Shown here one piece after another: positions 39,119-48,452 of a DNA stretch of 64,000 nt. Source of the stretch: Candidatus Electrothrix scaldis (GTDB lineage: Bacteria > Desulfobacterota > Desulfobulbia > Desulfobulbales > Desulfobulbaceae); NCBI GenBank assembly GCA_033584155.1, contig CP138355.1, forward strand, positions 2,551,826 to 2,615,825, given 5' to 3'. The notes under the pieces were generated by a model. The model made no database searches. It saw nothing but the letters and a program-made list of their open reading frames with translations, and was not told the DNA's origin. Position 1 is the first letter of the stretch, and each line of letters starts with the position of its first letter. A program made the translations under genes and the position numbers.

Positions 39119-39289
39119 GATCTTTTTCTTTCTGCTCTCTGGTTTGATAAAATCCTGGTAGTCCTGTTTTTCAGTAACACCTTCTCTTCCTAGCCCCTCC
39201 TTTTTTTGAGAGGGGCGGGACAACAACGCATGAAAGTGCAGTGGTGATTCGTAGAAGCACTAACTCCTTTCAGAAGGATATGGTTTCAG

Positions 39290-40159
39290 ATGACGCCACA
39301 TGATTTTTTGAAATATATCCCAGCAACAAATTGTGGCGAGTGCGGCTACGCAGCCTGCCTCGCCTTTGCTGTTGCTGTAACCAAGGGCGGAGTTTCACCG
39401 AACCTTTGTCCCTACGTGGACAAGGCGCAGCTTCCTCCTGAATTTGGCTCTGCACGGGGTGCTGCCGGTTTTAAACAGGTAGAGCGCGGTCAGAATGAGC
39501 GGGATATGGCCTTGGTTGCCCATTTAAAGTCCAAGATCCAGTCTGTTGATTTTGATCAGCTCAGCCAGCGACTGGGGACTGAGTGGTCAGCAGATACGCC
39601 AGAGCAACTCCGATTCCGCTATCTCGGCCAGACAATTCTTTTGGGTCAGGACGAGGTGGTTATGGATGGAGAACAGCTTGTTGATCCCAGGGATCAGATT
39701 CTCCTCTATAACTATGTTGCCTTTGGCGGCAATGCTGCTGGACATGCAGGCGGGGCAAGCGAAGACCGGCTTCCTCACGGCATTTGGGTGGGCATGGAAA
39801 GTCTGCCCAATTCCATAGCCAAGATTCGAACTTTGGCAACCTATTGTGAGAACAGGTTAGCGGAGCGATTTGCCGGGCGAATCCAGGCTCTCGTCCCACT
39901 TTGCGCAGAGATTGATGGAAAAGCAGGTCATGACGAACAGGGCCAGAGTGCGGATTTTGCTTCTGTGCTTCCTGTGCTTCCTCATGTTCCTCTGTACCTT
40001 TTATTTTGGGATCAGGATGTGGAAGATGGTTTTGATGCCCGAGTAAAGATTTTATTTGATCAACATGTGATGGATTTCCTGGATTTGGAATCCTTAGTTT
40101 TTGCTGCCGAGCGCATGGCAGATCGCCTTGTCGAGTTAGACAGGGCCGTGGAAAAATAA
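39290..40159 (+). CDS. Fe-S domain plus DUF3786 protein
   Basis: A 289-residue protein. The N-terminus has a 4Fe-4S type motif (TNCGECGYAACLAFAVAV, then NLCPYV), like the cluster domain of corrinoid Fe-S proteins. The rest matches DUF3786 (FRYLGQTILL, DQILLYNYVAFGG, LPHVPLYLLFWD). Function unknown, but the family occurs in anaerobes, often near corrinoid or methyl-transfer genes. It sits between skp and the heptose kinase gene with no clear link. Confidence 0.85.
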   Translation: MTPHDFLKYIPATNCGECGYAACLAFAVAVTKGGVSPNLCPYVDKAQLPPEFGSARGAAGFKQVERGQNERDMALVAHLKSKIQSVDFDQLSQRLGTEWSADTPEQLRFRYLGQTILLGQDEVVMDGEQLVDPRDQILLYNYVAFGGNAAGHAGGASEDRLPHGIWVGMESLPNSIAKIRTLATYCENRLAERFAGRIQALVPLCAEIDGKAGHDEQGQSADFASVLPVLPHVPLYLLFWDQDVEDGFDARVKILFDQHVMDFLDLESLVFAAERMADRLVELDRAVEK

Positions 40160-40234
40160 GTTACGCCGCAAGTAGTGGGGTGTAAGATTCGAAGTATGGT
40201 AATGAATGGGTACTTTGGAAAAAACGAGAGCAAA

Positions 40235-40270
40235 CGAGTAAAGCGAGTAAGACGAGCAGAATGAGTAAGA
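40235..40270 (+). repeat. Short 9-bp tandem repeat across the hldE1 start
   Basis: Four near-copies of CGAGTAAGA, the last degenerate copy covering the ATG at 40261. No normal ribosome site is visible there. Confidence 0.5.
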
Positions 40271-41247
40271 TGAAGGCGCAGGTTGCGCGTTTCTCTGACA
40301 CCCGGATACTGGTGGTCGGCGATGTTATATTAGATCAGTTTATCTGGGGAACCGTATCCCGTATTTCTCCAGAGGCTCCGGTGCCAGTGGTAAATGTGAC
40401 TCGCGAGGAATTATTGCTCGGGGGGAGTGCCAATGTCCTGCGGAATATTATTTCTCTGGGTGGTTCCTGTGCTCTTTGCGGAATTATCGGCGATGACCCG
40501 ATGGGGGATGAATTACTTCGGCTGATGGAAAAGGTTGCAGCCCCGGTGGGAGGCCTGATTAAAGGCGAACGACCGACCACCATCAAGACCCGAGTTGTGG
40601 CCCAGGGACAGCAGGTTGTCCGGTATGATCGGGAGAAAATAGGTGCCCCGAGTCAGCGTACCCTGGAAAGCATGTTGCGCTATCTGGACAAGCATCTGGC
40701 AGAATTTGACGCTGTTATTGTTTCAGATTATGCAAAAGGGGTTGTGAATGAGGAGCTGATGACTCATCTCCATCGTCTGCTCAAAGACGTGCGTTTTTCC
40801 ACGGGAAAGGCTCTTCCTCTGATCGTGGATCCTAAACCGGAAAATCTCCACCGTTTTATCGGTGCCACGGTTATTACCCCAAATAATTTTGAGGCCTCCC
40901 GGATCAGCGGTATGGATATTCGGGATGAAGATACCTTGCTTGCTGCGGCACGTCATATCCGGGAGGATATAGCCTGTGAGGCAGTGCTGATCACCCGTGG
41001 TGAGGCTGGCATGGCCCTCTTGGAAGGTGATAACGAGACACTTGTTACTATCCCGACCATGGCCCAGGAGGTCTTTGATGTGACTGGAGCCGGGGACACC
41101 GTTGCTGCGACCCTAGCCCTGGGGCTGGCTGCTGGCTGTTCTATGACAGATGCAGCTGTGCTGGCGAATCACGCTGCTGGCATTGTTGTGGGTAAAGTCG
41201 GTACAGCCTCAGTAAGCTGCGATGAATTGCGGCATGCACTTTTATGA
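40261..41247 (+). CDS. rfaE1: D-glycero-beta-D-manno-heptose-7-phosphate kinase (HldE N-domain type)
   Basis: A 328-residue PfkB/ribokinase-fold sugar kinase. Motifs: VGDVILDQFIWG, PVPVVNV, GGSANVLRNI, the anion hole GAGDTVAATLALGLA and VIVSDYAKGV. It corresponds to the first domain of HldE and makes heptose-1,7-bisphosphate for ADP-heptose and LPS core. The second domain is a separate gene in this window, fused to a nitrilase (52892). The start is 40261 or 40270 (MKAQVARFS). Confidence 0.9.
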   Translation: MSKMKAQVARFSDTRILVVGDVILDQFIWGTVSRISPEAPVPVVNVTREELLLGGSANVLRNIISLGGSCALCGIIGDDPMGDELLRLMEKVAAPVGGLIKGERPTTIKTRVVAQGQQVVRYDREKIGAPSQRTLESMLRYLDKHLAEFDAVIVSDYAKGVVNEELMTHLHRLLKDVRFSTGKALPLIVDPKPENLHRFIGATVITPNNFEASRISGMDIRDEDTLLAAARHIREDIACEAVLITRGEAGMALLEGDNETLVTIPTMAQEVFDVTGAGDTVAATLALGLAAGCSMTDAAVLANHAAGIVVGKVGTASVSCDELRHALL

Positions 41248-41522
41248 TGGATCTTGTCCTCTCTCCTCGTAATTCTCAGATGTTCTGACTCTTTCTCTTG
41301 TAATTTCTCGTAATAGACTGTCTCGATTATCGAATCGGAATTTCTGCCTTTGCTCTTCCAAGGGTTCCAGTGTACAGTAGGGGCCTCATTATTATGCCTA
41401 TTCCCTGCAAAGCTTCGGGGCTAAGGTCTGGATCAGCTGCCGGTGGCATAATCAGGAAAATATTTTTTTGACACCCAGTCCCTTGGGCGGGGTTATTTAT
41501 TTAATTTTACAGAAGAAAATAT

Positions 41523-42404
41523 ATGCGTCCACGGAGTATGACCGGTTTCGGTCGCGGTGAATCGACGAACGGGGAACGAACTTGGGTTGTGGAAATCAGG
41601 ACCGTTAATCATCGTTTTCTTGATCAGCGGGTTCTCTTACCTTCTGCCTTTGCAGCCTTGGAGGAGCGGGTTAAGAAGACGGTTACCGGGCAACAGGAGC
41701 GTGGTCGGGTTGATATCAACGCAACGCTGAGAGGTGAGTCTGTCAGTGGTTCCGAGCTGCATCTTGATCTGGATCTGGCACGGCAATATCACTCCTGCTT
41801 ACAGAAGATGAACAGTAAGCTCAAGCTCGGTGCAACTATCCAGATCAGTGATATGCTGACCCTGCGTAATCTTATCACGGTTCAGGAGCAGAGCCCGGAT
41901 GTTGAAGCGGAGTGGCCCCTATTGGAAGAGGCCTTACTTGCAGCTCTTCATGACTGCGCCAGCATGCGCGAGCGCGAGGGGAGCAGCCTGAAAGAAGAAC
42001 TCCTCCAGCGTTTGGAGAATTTTGCAAACCTTGTCCAGCAGATTGAAGAGATGATTCCAGAGGTCCTTGCCCAGCGTCAGCAGGATTTGAAAAAACGGGT
42101 GGACAAATTGCTTGAGGGGGTTGATATTGACCCTCTGCGTCTCGCACAAGAAGCTGCAATTATGGCAGATAAGGCTGATGTTACCGAAGAAACGGTACGG
42201 CTTGCCAGTCACATCAACCAGTTCCGCAATTTTATGGAAAGCGAGGAATCAGTTGGGCGACGACTTGACTTCCTCTTGCAGGAATTTTTGCGTGAGGTGA
42301 ATACCTTGGCCTCAAAGATCTCTAATTCAACCATCGCTCATCTTGGTGTTGAAATGAAAAATGAGATTGAAAAATTGCGAGAACAGGTCCAAAATATTGA
42401 GTAG
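41523..42404 (+). CDS. yicC: YicC/YloC family endoribonuclease
   Basis: A 293-residue protein opening with the family motif RSMTGFGRGE and ending with DFLLQEFLREVNTLASKISN and GVEMKNEIEKLREQVQNIE, both diagnostic. YicC-type proteins are ribonucleases that affect stress and stationary-phase RNA. It heads the yicC-remA-gmk-rlmB cluster; the yicC-DUF370-gmk order is common in bacteria. Confidence 0.94.
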   Translation: MRPRSMTGFGRGESTNGERTWVVEIRTVNHRFLDQRVLLPSAFAALEERVKKTVTGQQERGRVDINATLRGESVSGSELHLDLDLARQYHSCLQKMNSKLKLGATIQISDMLTLRNLITVQEQSPDVEAEWPLLEEALLAALHDCASMREREGSSLKEELLQRLENFANLVQQIEEMIPEVLAQRQQDLKKRVDKLLEGVDIDPLRLAQEAAIMADKADVTEETVRLASHINQFRNFMESEESVGRRLDFLLQEFLREVNTLASKISNSTIAHLGVEMKNEIEKLREQVQNIE

Positions 42405-42463
42405 CATAGGGCTTTTTTTCTTGTGCTGGTTGCTGAGAACATTTTTTATGCATATCGGATGTA

Positions 42464-42769
42464 ATGGATAATAGACTTGTTAATATAGGTTTCGGTAATT
42501 CCGTGAAAGTGAGCCGCATCCTGGCTGTGGTCAATCCCGGTTCTTCGCCGATCAGGAAACTCAAGGAAGAGGCCCGGCAGGAGCATCGGCTCATTGATGT
42601 CACTGAGGGGAGGCGGACGCGGGGGATTGTTATCCTGGACAGCGGGCACTTGGTTTTGTCCTCAGTTCAACCGGAAACTATTAATCAACGCCTGGCGGCC
42701 TTGGACAGAGAGCAAAGCGGTGTAGGGCTCCTGCAAAAGCATGTCGGGGAAGGAGGACATAATGGCTGA
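42464..42769 (+). CDS. DUF370 / RemA-like protein
   Basis: A 101-residue protein with the RemA/DUF370 signature: LVNIGFGNSVKVSRILAVV, SSPIRKLKEEAR, IDVTEGRRTRGIVILDSGH. In Bacillus RemA binds DNA and drives matrix genes; the role in Desulfobacterota is not known. The last codons overlap the gmk start (ATGGCTGA), so the two are coupled. Confidence 0.9.
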   Translation: MDNRLVNIGFGNSVKVSRILAVVNPGSSPIRKLKEEARQEHRLIDVTEGRRTRGIVILDSGHLVLSSVQPETINQRLAALDREQSGVGLLQKHVGEGGHNG

Positions 42770-43367
42770 GGGCTTTTTGTTGGTTGTTTCTGCACCTTCC
42801 GGGTGTGGTAAGACCACTATTTTAAAGCAGGTAATGGCAAAAATTTCCGGGCTGCAATTTTCTGTATCGCATACCACCCGTCAGCCACGGAAGGGTGAAA
42901 TGGACGGAATCGACTATCATTTTGTCAGCAAAGAACAGTTTATTGCTCTTCGTGACCAAGAGCCCTCTGGTTTTCTGGAATGGGCTGAGGTGCATGGCAA
43001 TTTTTACGGAACTTCACGTCAGGAAGTCGAGGCTTCCTTGACCGAAGGTAAGGATGTTATCTTGGATATTGATATTCAGGGCGCTGAGCAGGTGAGGAAA
43101 AATGCAGACCCTGTCACCGTCTTTATCAGTCCGCCAACCTTGGCTGAGCTGGAACGGCGTTTGCGGGGGCGTGGAACCGAAAGCGCTGAGGATATAACGG
43201 TGCGCTTGGAAAACGCGGAAAAGGAGATGGCCGCCGCCAGCAACTACCGTTATCTGATTATCAATGATGAGCTTGATCAGGCTGTTCGTGACCTGCAAGC
43301 CGTTATTGCAGCAGAACGCCGCCGCCGCAACCCGGCGCAGGTGAACAGAACTGTTCCCCGTGATTGA
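42762..43367 (+). CDS. gmk: Guanylate kinase
   Basis: A 201-residue kinase converting GMP to GDP. The P-loop is SAPSGCGKTT, followed by the GMP-binding SVSHTTRQPRKGE and DYHFVS segments, and ILDIDIQGA. The start at 42762 has an ideal AAGGAGG seven bases ahead and overlaps the previous gene by 8 nt; the ATG at 42741 is less likely. Confidence 0.96.
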   Translation: MAEGFLLVVSAPSGCGKTTILKQVMAKISGLQFSVSHTTRQPRKGEMDGIDYHFVSKEQFIALRDQEPSGFLEWAEVHGNFYGTSRQEVEASLTEGKDVILDIDIQGAEQVRKNADPVTVFISPPTLAELERRLRGRGTESAEDITVRLENAEKEMAAASNYRYLIINDELDQAVRDLQAVIAAERRRRNPAQVNRTVPRD

Positions 43368-43411
43368 GTTTTCCCTGAAATTATTTTTTACCTTTAGTTG
43401 TTGCATTATTT

Positions 43412-44230
43412 ATGGTCACATCGCGTAAAAAGGCAGCTCGCCCAGCTCATAAAAAGAAGGTCGAAAAGGCCGAATTACCCGCAGAGCAGGAAATAGAAGA
43501 GCTCCTTTGGGGGATAAATGCCGTTCATGAGGCATTACGGAGAAATGCTCGCAGTCTGTCTGAGCTGCTCATTCAAAAGGGTAAGGCCGGTCCTAAGGTC
43601 CAGGAGCTTATTGGTCTTGCCCGCGAGCATGCGGTCAGGGTTCGTTTTGTAGAAGGAGATAGGCTCCCGGTTCCGCGTAATTGTCGGCACCAGGGAGTTG
43701 TGGCCCGCCAGACCGAGGCGGAGTTTCTCTCCCTGGAAGAACTCCTGGCAGAGTCTTTAGCCGATACCGGGCGAATTCTGCTCTTAGATTCCATCCAAGA
43801 TCCACGTAACCTTGGGTCCATCCTTCGCTCCGCCTTGGCCGCAGGATTTCGCAGCGTCATCCTGACCCGTGAGCGCAGTGCCCCCTTATCCGGGACCGTG
43901 GCCCGCACCTCAGCAGGGGCCATTGCCCACCTCCGTATTGCCCAGGTAGTGAATCTGGTTACTGCTCTGGAATTACTCAAGGGAAGTGGCTTCTGGATTT
44001 ACGGAGCTGTGGCTGAGGCCTCGGCACCGTCTATTTACAGCACGGATTTCAGCGGTCGGCTTGGGTTGGTGATTGGCAGTGAAGGGAAGGGGATTCGTCC
44101 TCTGGTGCGCAAGCACTGCGACCAACTGGTCACGATTCCTATGACAACAGATTTTGATTCCCTGAATGCCTCGGTGGCTGCTGCCCTGATTATGTTTGAG
44201 GTGGTCCGACAGGGAAAAAATGAAGATTGA
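43412..44230 (+). CDS. rlmB: TrmH/SpoU-family RNA 2'-O-methyltransferase, RlmB type
   Basis: A 272-residue SPOUT methyltransferase. After a basic N-terminal tail comes the substrate-binding domain (LLWGINAVHEALRRN). The knotted catalytic domain shows ILLLDSIQDPRNLGSILRSA, IGSEGKGIRPLV and SLNASVAAALIMFE, the three SpoU motifs. RlmB methylates G2251 of 23S rRNA. It closes the yicC cluster. Confidence 0.9.
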   Translation: MVTSRKKAARPAHKKKVEKAELPAEQEIEELLWGINAVHEALRRNARSLSELLIQKGKAGPKVQELIGLAREHAVRVRFVEGDRLPVPRNCRHQGVVARQTEAEFLSLEELLAESLADTGRILLLDSIQDPRNLGSILRSALAAGFRSVILTRERSAPLSGTVARTSAGAIAHLRIAQVVNLVTALELLKGSGFWIYGAVAEASAPSIYSTDFSGRLGLVIGSEGKGIRPLVRKHCDQLVTIPMTTDFDSLNASVAAALIMFEVVRQGKNED

Positions 44231-44273
44231 TGGTCCAGCAAAAAGTCAGTCAGCAAATTGGGTCTAAAATTTC

Positions 44274-44995
44274 CTGTTTATAACGTTTTCTGTTGATACC
44301 CTCTTATCCCGCCATTCATAGTGGCTGACACCAACAAATTTTCCAGCCAATTGTCAGCATATCGCTTGCCATTCAGGTGTTCAGCAGGGCAAGTTTTTCC
44401 TTGATGCTTTCTAATCGTTGTTGGCGATGATGGACAGAAATTCCATAGCAAGGCCATTGCCCGAACATGCTGTTCAGCAGAATCGTCAGTACCATGAAAA
44501 TACTGCGCATCAAAGCACACTCTGTCAATAAACTTCATCAGGCGGTCAACCATATTGCTTGTGCGGTGAGCACGTTCGCAGTCGTAGCTTCTGATGAACT
44601 GCTCATGTTTAGCGCATAAGTCCAGCGTATGCTGCTTCATCGGTGAATCCGGCGGCAGCATAAGCCCAACTTGCTTGACTTTTGGGTAAAGCCATTCAGC
44701 ACATAGCCATGCATCATTTCTTAAGGAAAAAGCTCCGGGTATCGACTGTAAAGTTTGTCTATCTGCGCTTTCGCTACATCCTTATCAGACAGGAACAGCT
44801 CATATTCTGTTTGCTCAAGAGGCAGTCTGATTGTTTGATACCCTTTGGTTGGTTTCTCTGTTATACTCATCTTTACCTGTCCTTTTTTCGTGGTTATTGC
44901 AGTCGGTAATAACTTCTACTACAATAATCTAGTTATAAGGACAGGATTTACAAGTTTGGCTATTTTTAGTGATCAACAGAAAACGTTATAAACAG
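44274..44995. mobile_element. Decayed IS with perfect 24-bp terminal inverted repeats
   Basis: The ends 44274-44297 and 44972-44995 are exact inverted copies over 24 bp (starting CTGTTTATAACG). The 722-bp interior holds only fragments of a transposase on the minus strand. No target duplication is evident. It has become a non-autonomous element that could still be moved if a related transposase is present elsewhere. Confidence 0.8.
44278..44870 (-). pseudogene. Transposase remnant inside the decayed IS
   Basis: An N-terminal piece of 49 codons (44721-44870; LPLEQTEYELFLSDKD, ending ELFP) is cut by a frameshift. The next frame continues MMHGYVLNGFTQKSSK. A central part is missing. The C-terminal piece (44278-44661) has the conserved AHRTSNMVDRLMKFIDR, FHGT and ALLWNFCP patterns of an IS transposase. 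The family of the IS was not identified. Confidence 0.72.
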
Positions 44996-45152
44996 ATCAA
45001 ATAAGCTATGGATCTGTTTGATAAACGTATCGAATGTTAATTCTTTGGTATTTGAAGGCATAAGCAGAGGACTCGTGTGGTATTGATCATGCCTTTCAAT
45101 AACACATATTCGTTAAATAAAATAGTCTGTTGTCAAATTTATAATTGCTGGG

Positions 45153-45181
45153 TTGACAGCTAGAGAGAGGAGGGTTATTTT
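45153..45181 (+). promoter_or_regulatory. Sigma-70-like promoter for the fmdB gene
   Basis: TTGACA (45153-45158), 17-bp spacer, TATTTT (45176-45181), about 75 nt before the start at 45256. Confidence 0.5.
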
Positions 45182-45255
45182 GTTTTTCTGAAAAGTTTTT
45201 TTGTTTTGTTTGCTGTATTGTATTAAAATTACTTGTATAAAGAGTGAGGTGAAAA

Positions 45256-45549
45256 ATGCCAGTTTACGAGTATGAGTGCCCTGCTTGTGAAAAAGTGTTT
45301 GAAGTACATCAGGGGATAAATGATAGCCCACTAACCTCCTGTTCCGTTTGTGGTGGTGAAGTGAAGAAGATTATGTCTATGAGCTCCTTTCATTTGAAAG
45401 GGGGCGGATGGTATTCGGACGGGTATGCATCTGGGGCTTCGTCTAAAAACGGGGTGGCGGGTAAAGCTTCATCAGGTGCGGATTCTTCTAAGAAAGCGTC
45501 TGCCTGTGGGGCTGAGGGTGCTTGTAAGGGGTGCTCAGCTTCTTCTTGA
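45256..45549 (+). CDS. FmdB-family zinc-ribbon protein
   Basis: A 97-residue protein. The N-terminal 40 residues are the FmdB/CxxC_CxxC_SSSS domain (PVYEYECPACEKVFEV, then CSVCGGEVKKI). The tail is Gly-, Ser- and Ala-rich with three more cysteines (SACGAEGACKGCSASS). FmdB proteins are small putative regulators of unknown mechanism. Confidence 0.88.
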   Translation: MPVYEYECPACEKVFEVHQGINDSPLTSCSVCGGEVKKIMSMSSFHLKGGGWYSDGYASGASSKNGVAGKASSGADSSKKASACGAEGACKGCSASS

Positions 45550-45732
45550 TTTCAAAAGTATTTTTTATAGTTCCCTGCTCTTGAAGAGAGGGTGGCATAG
45601 GTTAAAAGGAGCCTTTGGGCCGCAACACACATGGACTGTTTTTTAATTGACAGTCTTTTATTTTCGTTGGTAGTCTGAAAGGAAAGGTATAATATACGTA
45701 GTTGGTGGTTATTCTCAAAAAGGAGCAGGGGC

Positions 45733-46095
45733 ATGGCGGGTGAGGAAGCAGTTGCAAATGGTGCATCAGAAGGTTTTTTTGCAAAAATAGGTGCGTGGCT
45801 ACAGAGTACACATGTACCCGAGCAGGTCAAGGATGTTGATTTCGCTGGCCTGTTTACAAATCCTTGGTTTATGGTCCCATTTGTTGCTCTGATTGCTTAT
45901 CTGATCTGGAAGCAGTCTTTTAACGAACTGATCATAATTGCTATATTTGTGGTTCTCTGGTGGCTTAGCGGAACAGAATATATGCAGACTCTCGTTGTGG
46001 ACGGGGAGCTACAAGTTAAGAAGGTTTTACCTGTTCTTGCGGGCGCTTCAGCTATTCTTGGATTTGTCGTCTATTTGTTTTTTGGGAGATCCTGA
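45733..46095 (+). CDS. Small membrane protein of unknown function, 120 aa
   Basis: Three hydrophobic helices are seen (about 45-60, 65-80 and 98-117: PWFMVPFVALIAYLIW, LIIIAIFVVLWWLSG, VLPVLAGASAILGFVVYLFF). No known family recognised. The start follows AAAAAGGAGCAGGGGC. It is about 105 nt before the first cNMP-PATAN gene, so co-expression is possible. Confidence 0.7.
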   Translation: MAGEEAVANGASEGFFAKIGAWLQSTHVPEQVKDVDFAGLFTNPWFMVPFVALIAYLIWKQSFNELIIIAIFVVLWWLSGTEYMQTLVVDGELQVKKVLPVLAGASAILGFVVYLFFGRS

Positions 46096-46199
46096 AGTCC
46101 TGTCGGCAGGCTTACTCGTAAGACGATAACAAAACAAGGCTGACTAGAGCCTTATGTATTTGTTTTGTTACCTATGTATTTTAAAATCAGGTTACCAGC

Positions 46200-47288
46200 A
46201 TGGAATATCGTAACGCTGTTTTTGTTGTTACCTCAGAGGATTCATGCCCTATTTATAATGTAGGTGAAGAAATCCAGGTTCAGGACTCGGCAGTGAGTGT
46301 GGACTATGAAAAGCCCGTTTGCCTGATCCTGGTGCGTGAACTCCATAAAGCGCTTGCTAAAAAACCAGGTGAGCAGCGATTTACCCAGATGGCTATGCAG
46401 CGGGCATCGTTTCGTTGCCCCGGCTGCACAGGCTCCATGCGCTTTGAGTACAAGAAAGAACGGGGCTTTTCTACCCTGCAGATGAATCTCCTGCGGATTG
46501 CGGATAAAAAAGCGAGAAAACGGCATGTCGAAGCCCTGTTCAAGCATCTCCGGACTATGCAGGTGTTTGAACTCCTTGAAGATCACGATCTCTTGGATCT
46601 TATTTCAATGTTGAAGTTGAAACAGTTTGATCCTAATAAGATCATTATCTCAGAGGGGACCAGAGGGACGCATCTCTATATTATTTTATCCGGCAAGGTT
46701 GCTATCGTAAAAGGCGAAGAGATTATTGCCGAAATCGGACGTGGTGAGATTTTTGGAGAAATGAGTCTCCTCTCCGGTGACCCGGCGAGTAGTTCTGTTC
46801 ATTCCCGGACAGTGGTTAAATTTGGGACAATCAATGGAAAGGACCTAAAATTCATCCTGAATCGATATCCGGTCCTGCAAATCTTTTTCTATCGTTTGCT
46901 AGTCAACCGGGCCCAAATGAATATGGCCCGCTCCGGTAAAATCAGCTCTGGTATGAGCGGAGAGCTGATTTATATCAACCCGGTAGAACTGTTTCAGCTG
47001 ATTAATAGCGGTGGGAAGTCCGGTAAGGTTGATTTGATTTTCCATGACGGGCATGCAACAATCCTTTTCAAAGAAGGTGAGATTATCCATGCGTCCTACG
47101 GGGATTTGAATGGGAAGGAAGCCCTCTTTGCACTTTTATCAAAGAAAAAAGGGTCCTTTACCTATAATACAGAACTTGCGAAAAAGTATGAAGATCTTCC
47201 TGTGCTTGGAGGGTTTATGGGCCTGTTGATGGAAGGATTGCAGCGCATAGATGAAGAGCAGGGAACGGTAGTGAAAAAAGAGGTTTGA
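46200..47288 (+). CDS. cNMP-binding plus PATAN (DUF4388) regulator, paralogue A
   Basis: A 362-residue protein. Residues 1-110 are an uncharacterised N-terminal domain with a CPGC motif. A cyclic-nucleotide-binding domain covers about 115-235 (IIISEGTRGTHLYIILSGKV, GEIFGEMSLLSG). A DUF4388/PATAN domain covers about 245-345 (ELFQLINSGGKSGKV, GEIIHASYGDLNG). There is no DNA-binding or kinase domain. It is presumably a second-messenger adaptor. A close paralogue follows 50 nt later. Confidence 0.88.
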   Translation: MEYRNAVFVVTSEDSCPIYNVGEEIQVQDSAVSVDYEKPVCLILVRELHKALAKKPGEQRFTQMAMQRASFRCPGCTGSMRFEYKKERGFSTLQMNLLRIADKKARKRHVEALFKHLRTMQVFELLEDHDLLDLISMLKLKQFDPNKIIISEGTRGTHLYIILSGKVAIVKGEEIIAEIGRGEIFGEMSLLSGDPASSSVHSRTVVKFGTINGKDLKFILNRYPVLQIFFYRLLVNRAQMNMARSGKISSGMSGELIYINPVELFQLINSGGKSGKVDLIFHDGHATILFKEGEIIHASYGDLNGKEALFALLSKKKGSFTYNTELAKKYEDLPVLGGFMGLLMEGLQRIDEEQGTVVKKEV

Positions 47289-47338
47289 TTCTTTTTGGAA
47301 AAGGTTGTGTGATGTTCAGGGGAACGGAGTAGAAATGT

Positions 47339-48424
47339 ATGGAATATCGGAATGCTGTATTCGTTGTCACCGAAGAACACGCATGTCCCATATATAATGT
47401 TGGTGAGGAGTTTATTGTTCACGATTCCACCTTAACCATTGAACACAATAAAGAAGTCTGTCTCCTGCTGGTTCAGGAGCTGCTTAAGGCCTTGACCGGT
47501 GCCCGTCCTTTACAACCTCATTTTACTCAGACCAAGATGGTTCGGACCAAATTCGAGTGCGGCGGTTGCACTGGATTGATTCGTTTTGAATATAAAAAGG
47601 AGAACGCCTACTCCACCTTGCAGATGAATCTGCTTGAGGTTGCAAAAAAACGGGCAAAGAAACAGCTTATTGAAGAATTTTTCGGGCTTCTTCGAGAAAT
47701 GGAGCTTTTTGAGCCTCTGGATGATTTTGACCTTCAGGATCTCGCTCTTCTCATGAAGCTGCAAAAATATCCCGCCAATAAGGTTATCATCGAGGCAGGA
47801 GAGCTTGGGACACATTTTTATGTGGTCTTAGCAGGAACCGTGGTTGTGGTCCGCGAGGATAATAAGGTTATTGCTGAGATCGGTCCCGGTAATATTTTTG
47901 GGGAAATGAGTCTCCTTTCTGGAGAATTAACCTATCCTTCTGTGTATTCCAAGACGGCTGTTCAGCTGGCTGCTCTGAAGGCAAAGGATTTTAAGCATGT
48001 CTTATCTCGCTATCCTATCTTACAGATTTTTTTCTATAGAGTTCTAGTGGACCGCGCCCAGGAGAACACCATGCGAGCTGGAAAAATTAGTTCTGGTATG
48101 AGCGGTGAGCTGTCAGATATTAACTCAGTGGAGTTGTTTCAGTTGATCAATTCCGGCGGCAAGACAGGCAAGGTCCAGCTTGTGTTTGAAGAAAATCAAG
48201 CGCTGATCCTGTTTAACGAGGGAGAAATCGTTTATTGTAAATACGGTGACCAGGAAGGAAAGGAAGCGGTTTTTTCTTTGTTGGCAAAGCAGAAAGGTAC
48301 CTTCACCTATACTAAGGGCCTAGCTGCTGAAGAAAAAAAGCTTCCTGTCTTAGGGGGATTTATGGGGCTGATTATGGAAGGCCTGCGTCGCATTGATGAA
48401 GAAGAACAGGGTGATGAAGAGTAA
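47339..48424 (+). CDS. cNMP-binding plus PATAN (DUF4388) regulator, paralogue B
   Basis: A 361-residue tandem paralogue of the previous gene with the same opening (MEYRNAVFVVT) and domain order: N-terminal domain with CGGC, cNMP domain (VIIEAGELGTHFYVVLAGTV, GNIFGEMSLLSG), PATAN domain (ELFQLINSGGKTGKV). In both, the usual phosphate-binding Arg-Ala of cNMP domains is not visible after the GEMSLLSG motif, so cyclic-nucleotide binding may be altered or lost. GGAG precedes the start. Confidence 0.88.
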   Translation: MEYRNAVFVVTEEHACPIYNVGEEFIVHDSTLTIEHNKEVCLLLVQELLKALTGARPLQPHFTQTKMVRTKFECGGCTGLIRFEYKKENAYSTLQMNLLEVAKKRAKKQLIEEFFGLLREMELFEPLDDFDLQDLALLMKLQKYPANKVIIEAGELGTHFYVVLAGTVVVVREDNKVIAEIGPGNIFGEMSLLSGELTYPSVYSKTAVQLAALKAKDFKHVLSRYPILQIFFYRVLVDRAQENTMRAGKISSGMSGELSDINSVELFQLINSGGKTGKVQLVFEENQALILFNEGEIVYCKYGDQEGKEAVFSLLAKQKGTFTYTKGLAAEEKKLPVLGGFMGLIMEGLRRIDEEEQGDEE

Positions 48425-48452
48425 GTTTGCTTCAGCTCTTTTTCTTCCCTCT

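Noticed and set aside
39193-39216. Terminator after skp
   Set aside because: GCCCCTC/GAGGGGC hairpin has its T run in the loop and none after the stem.
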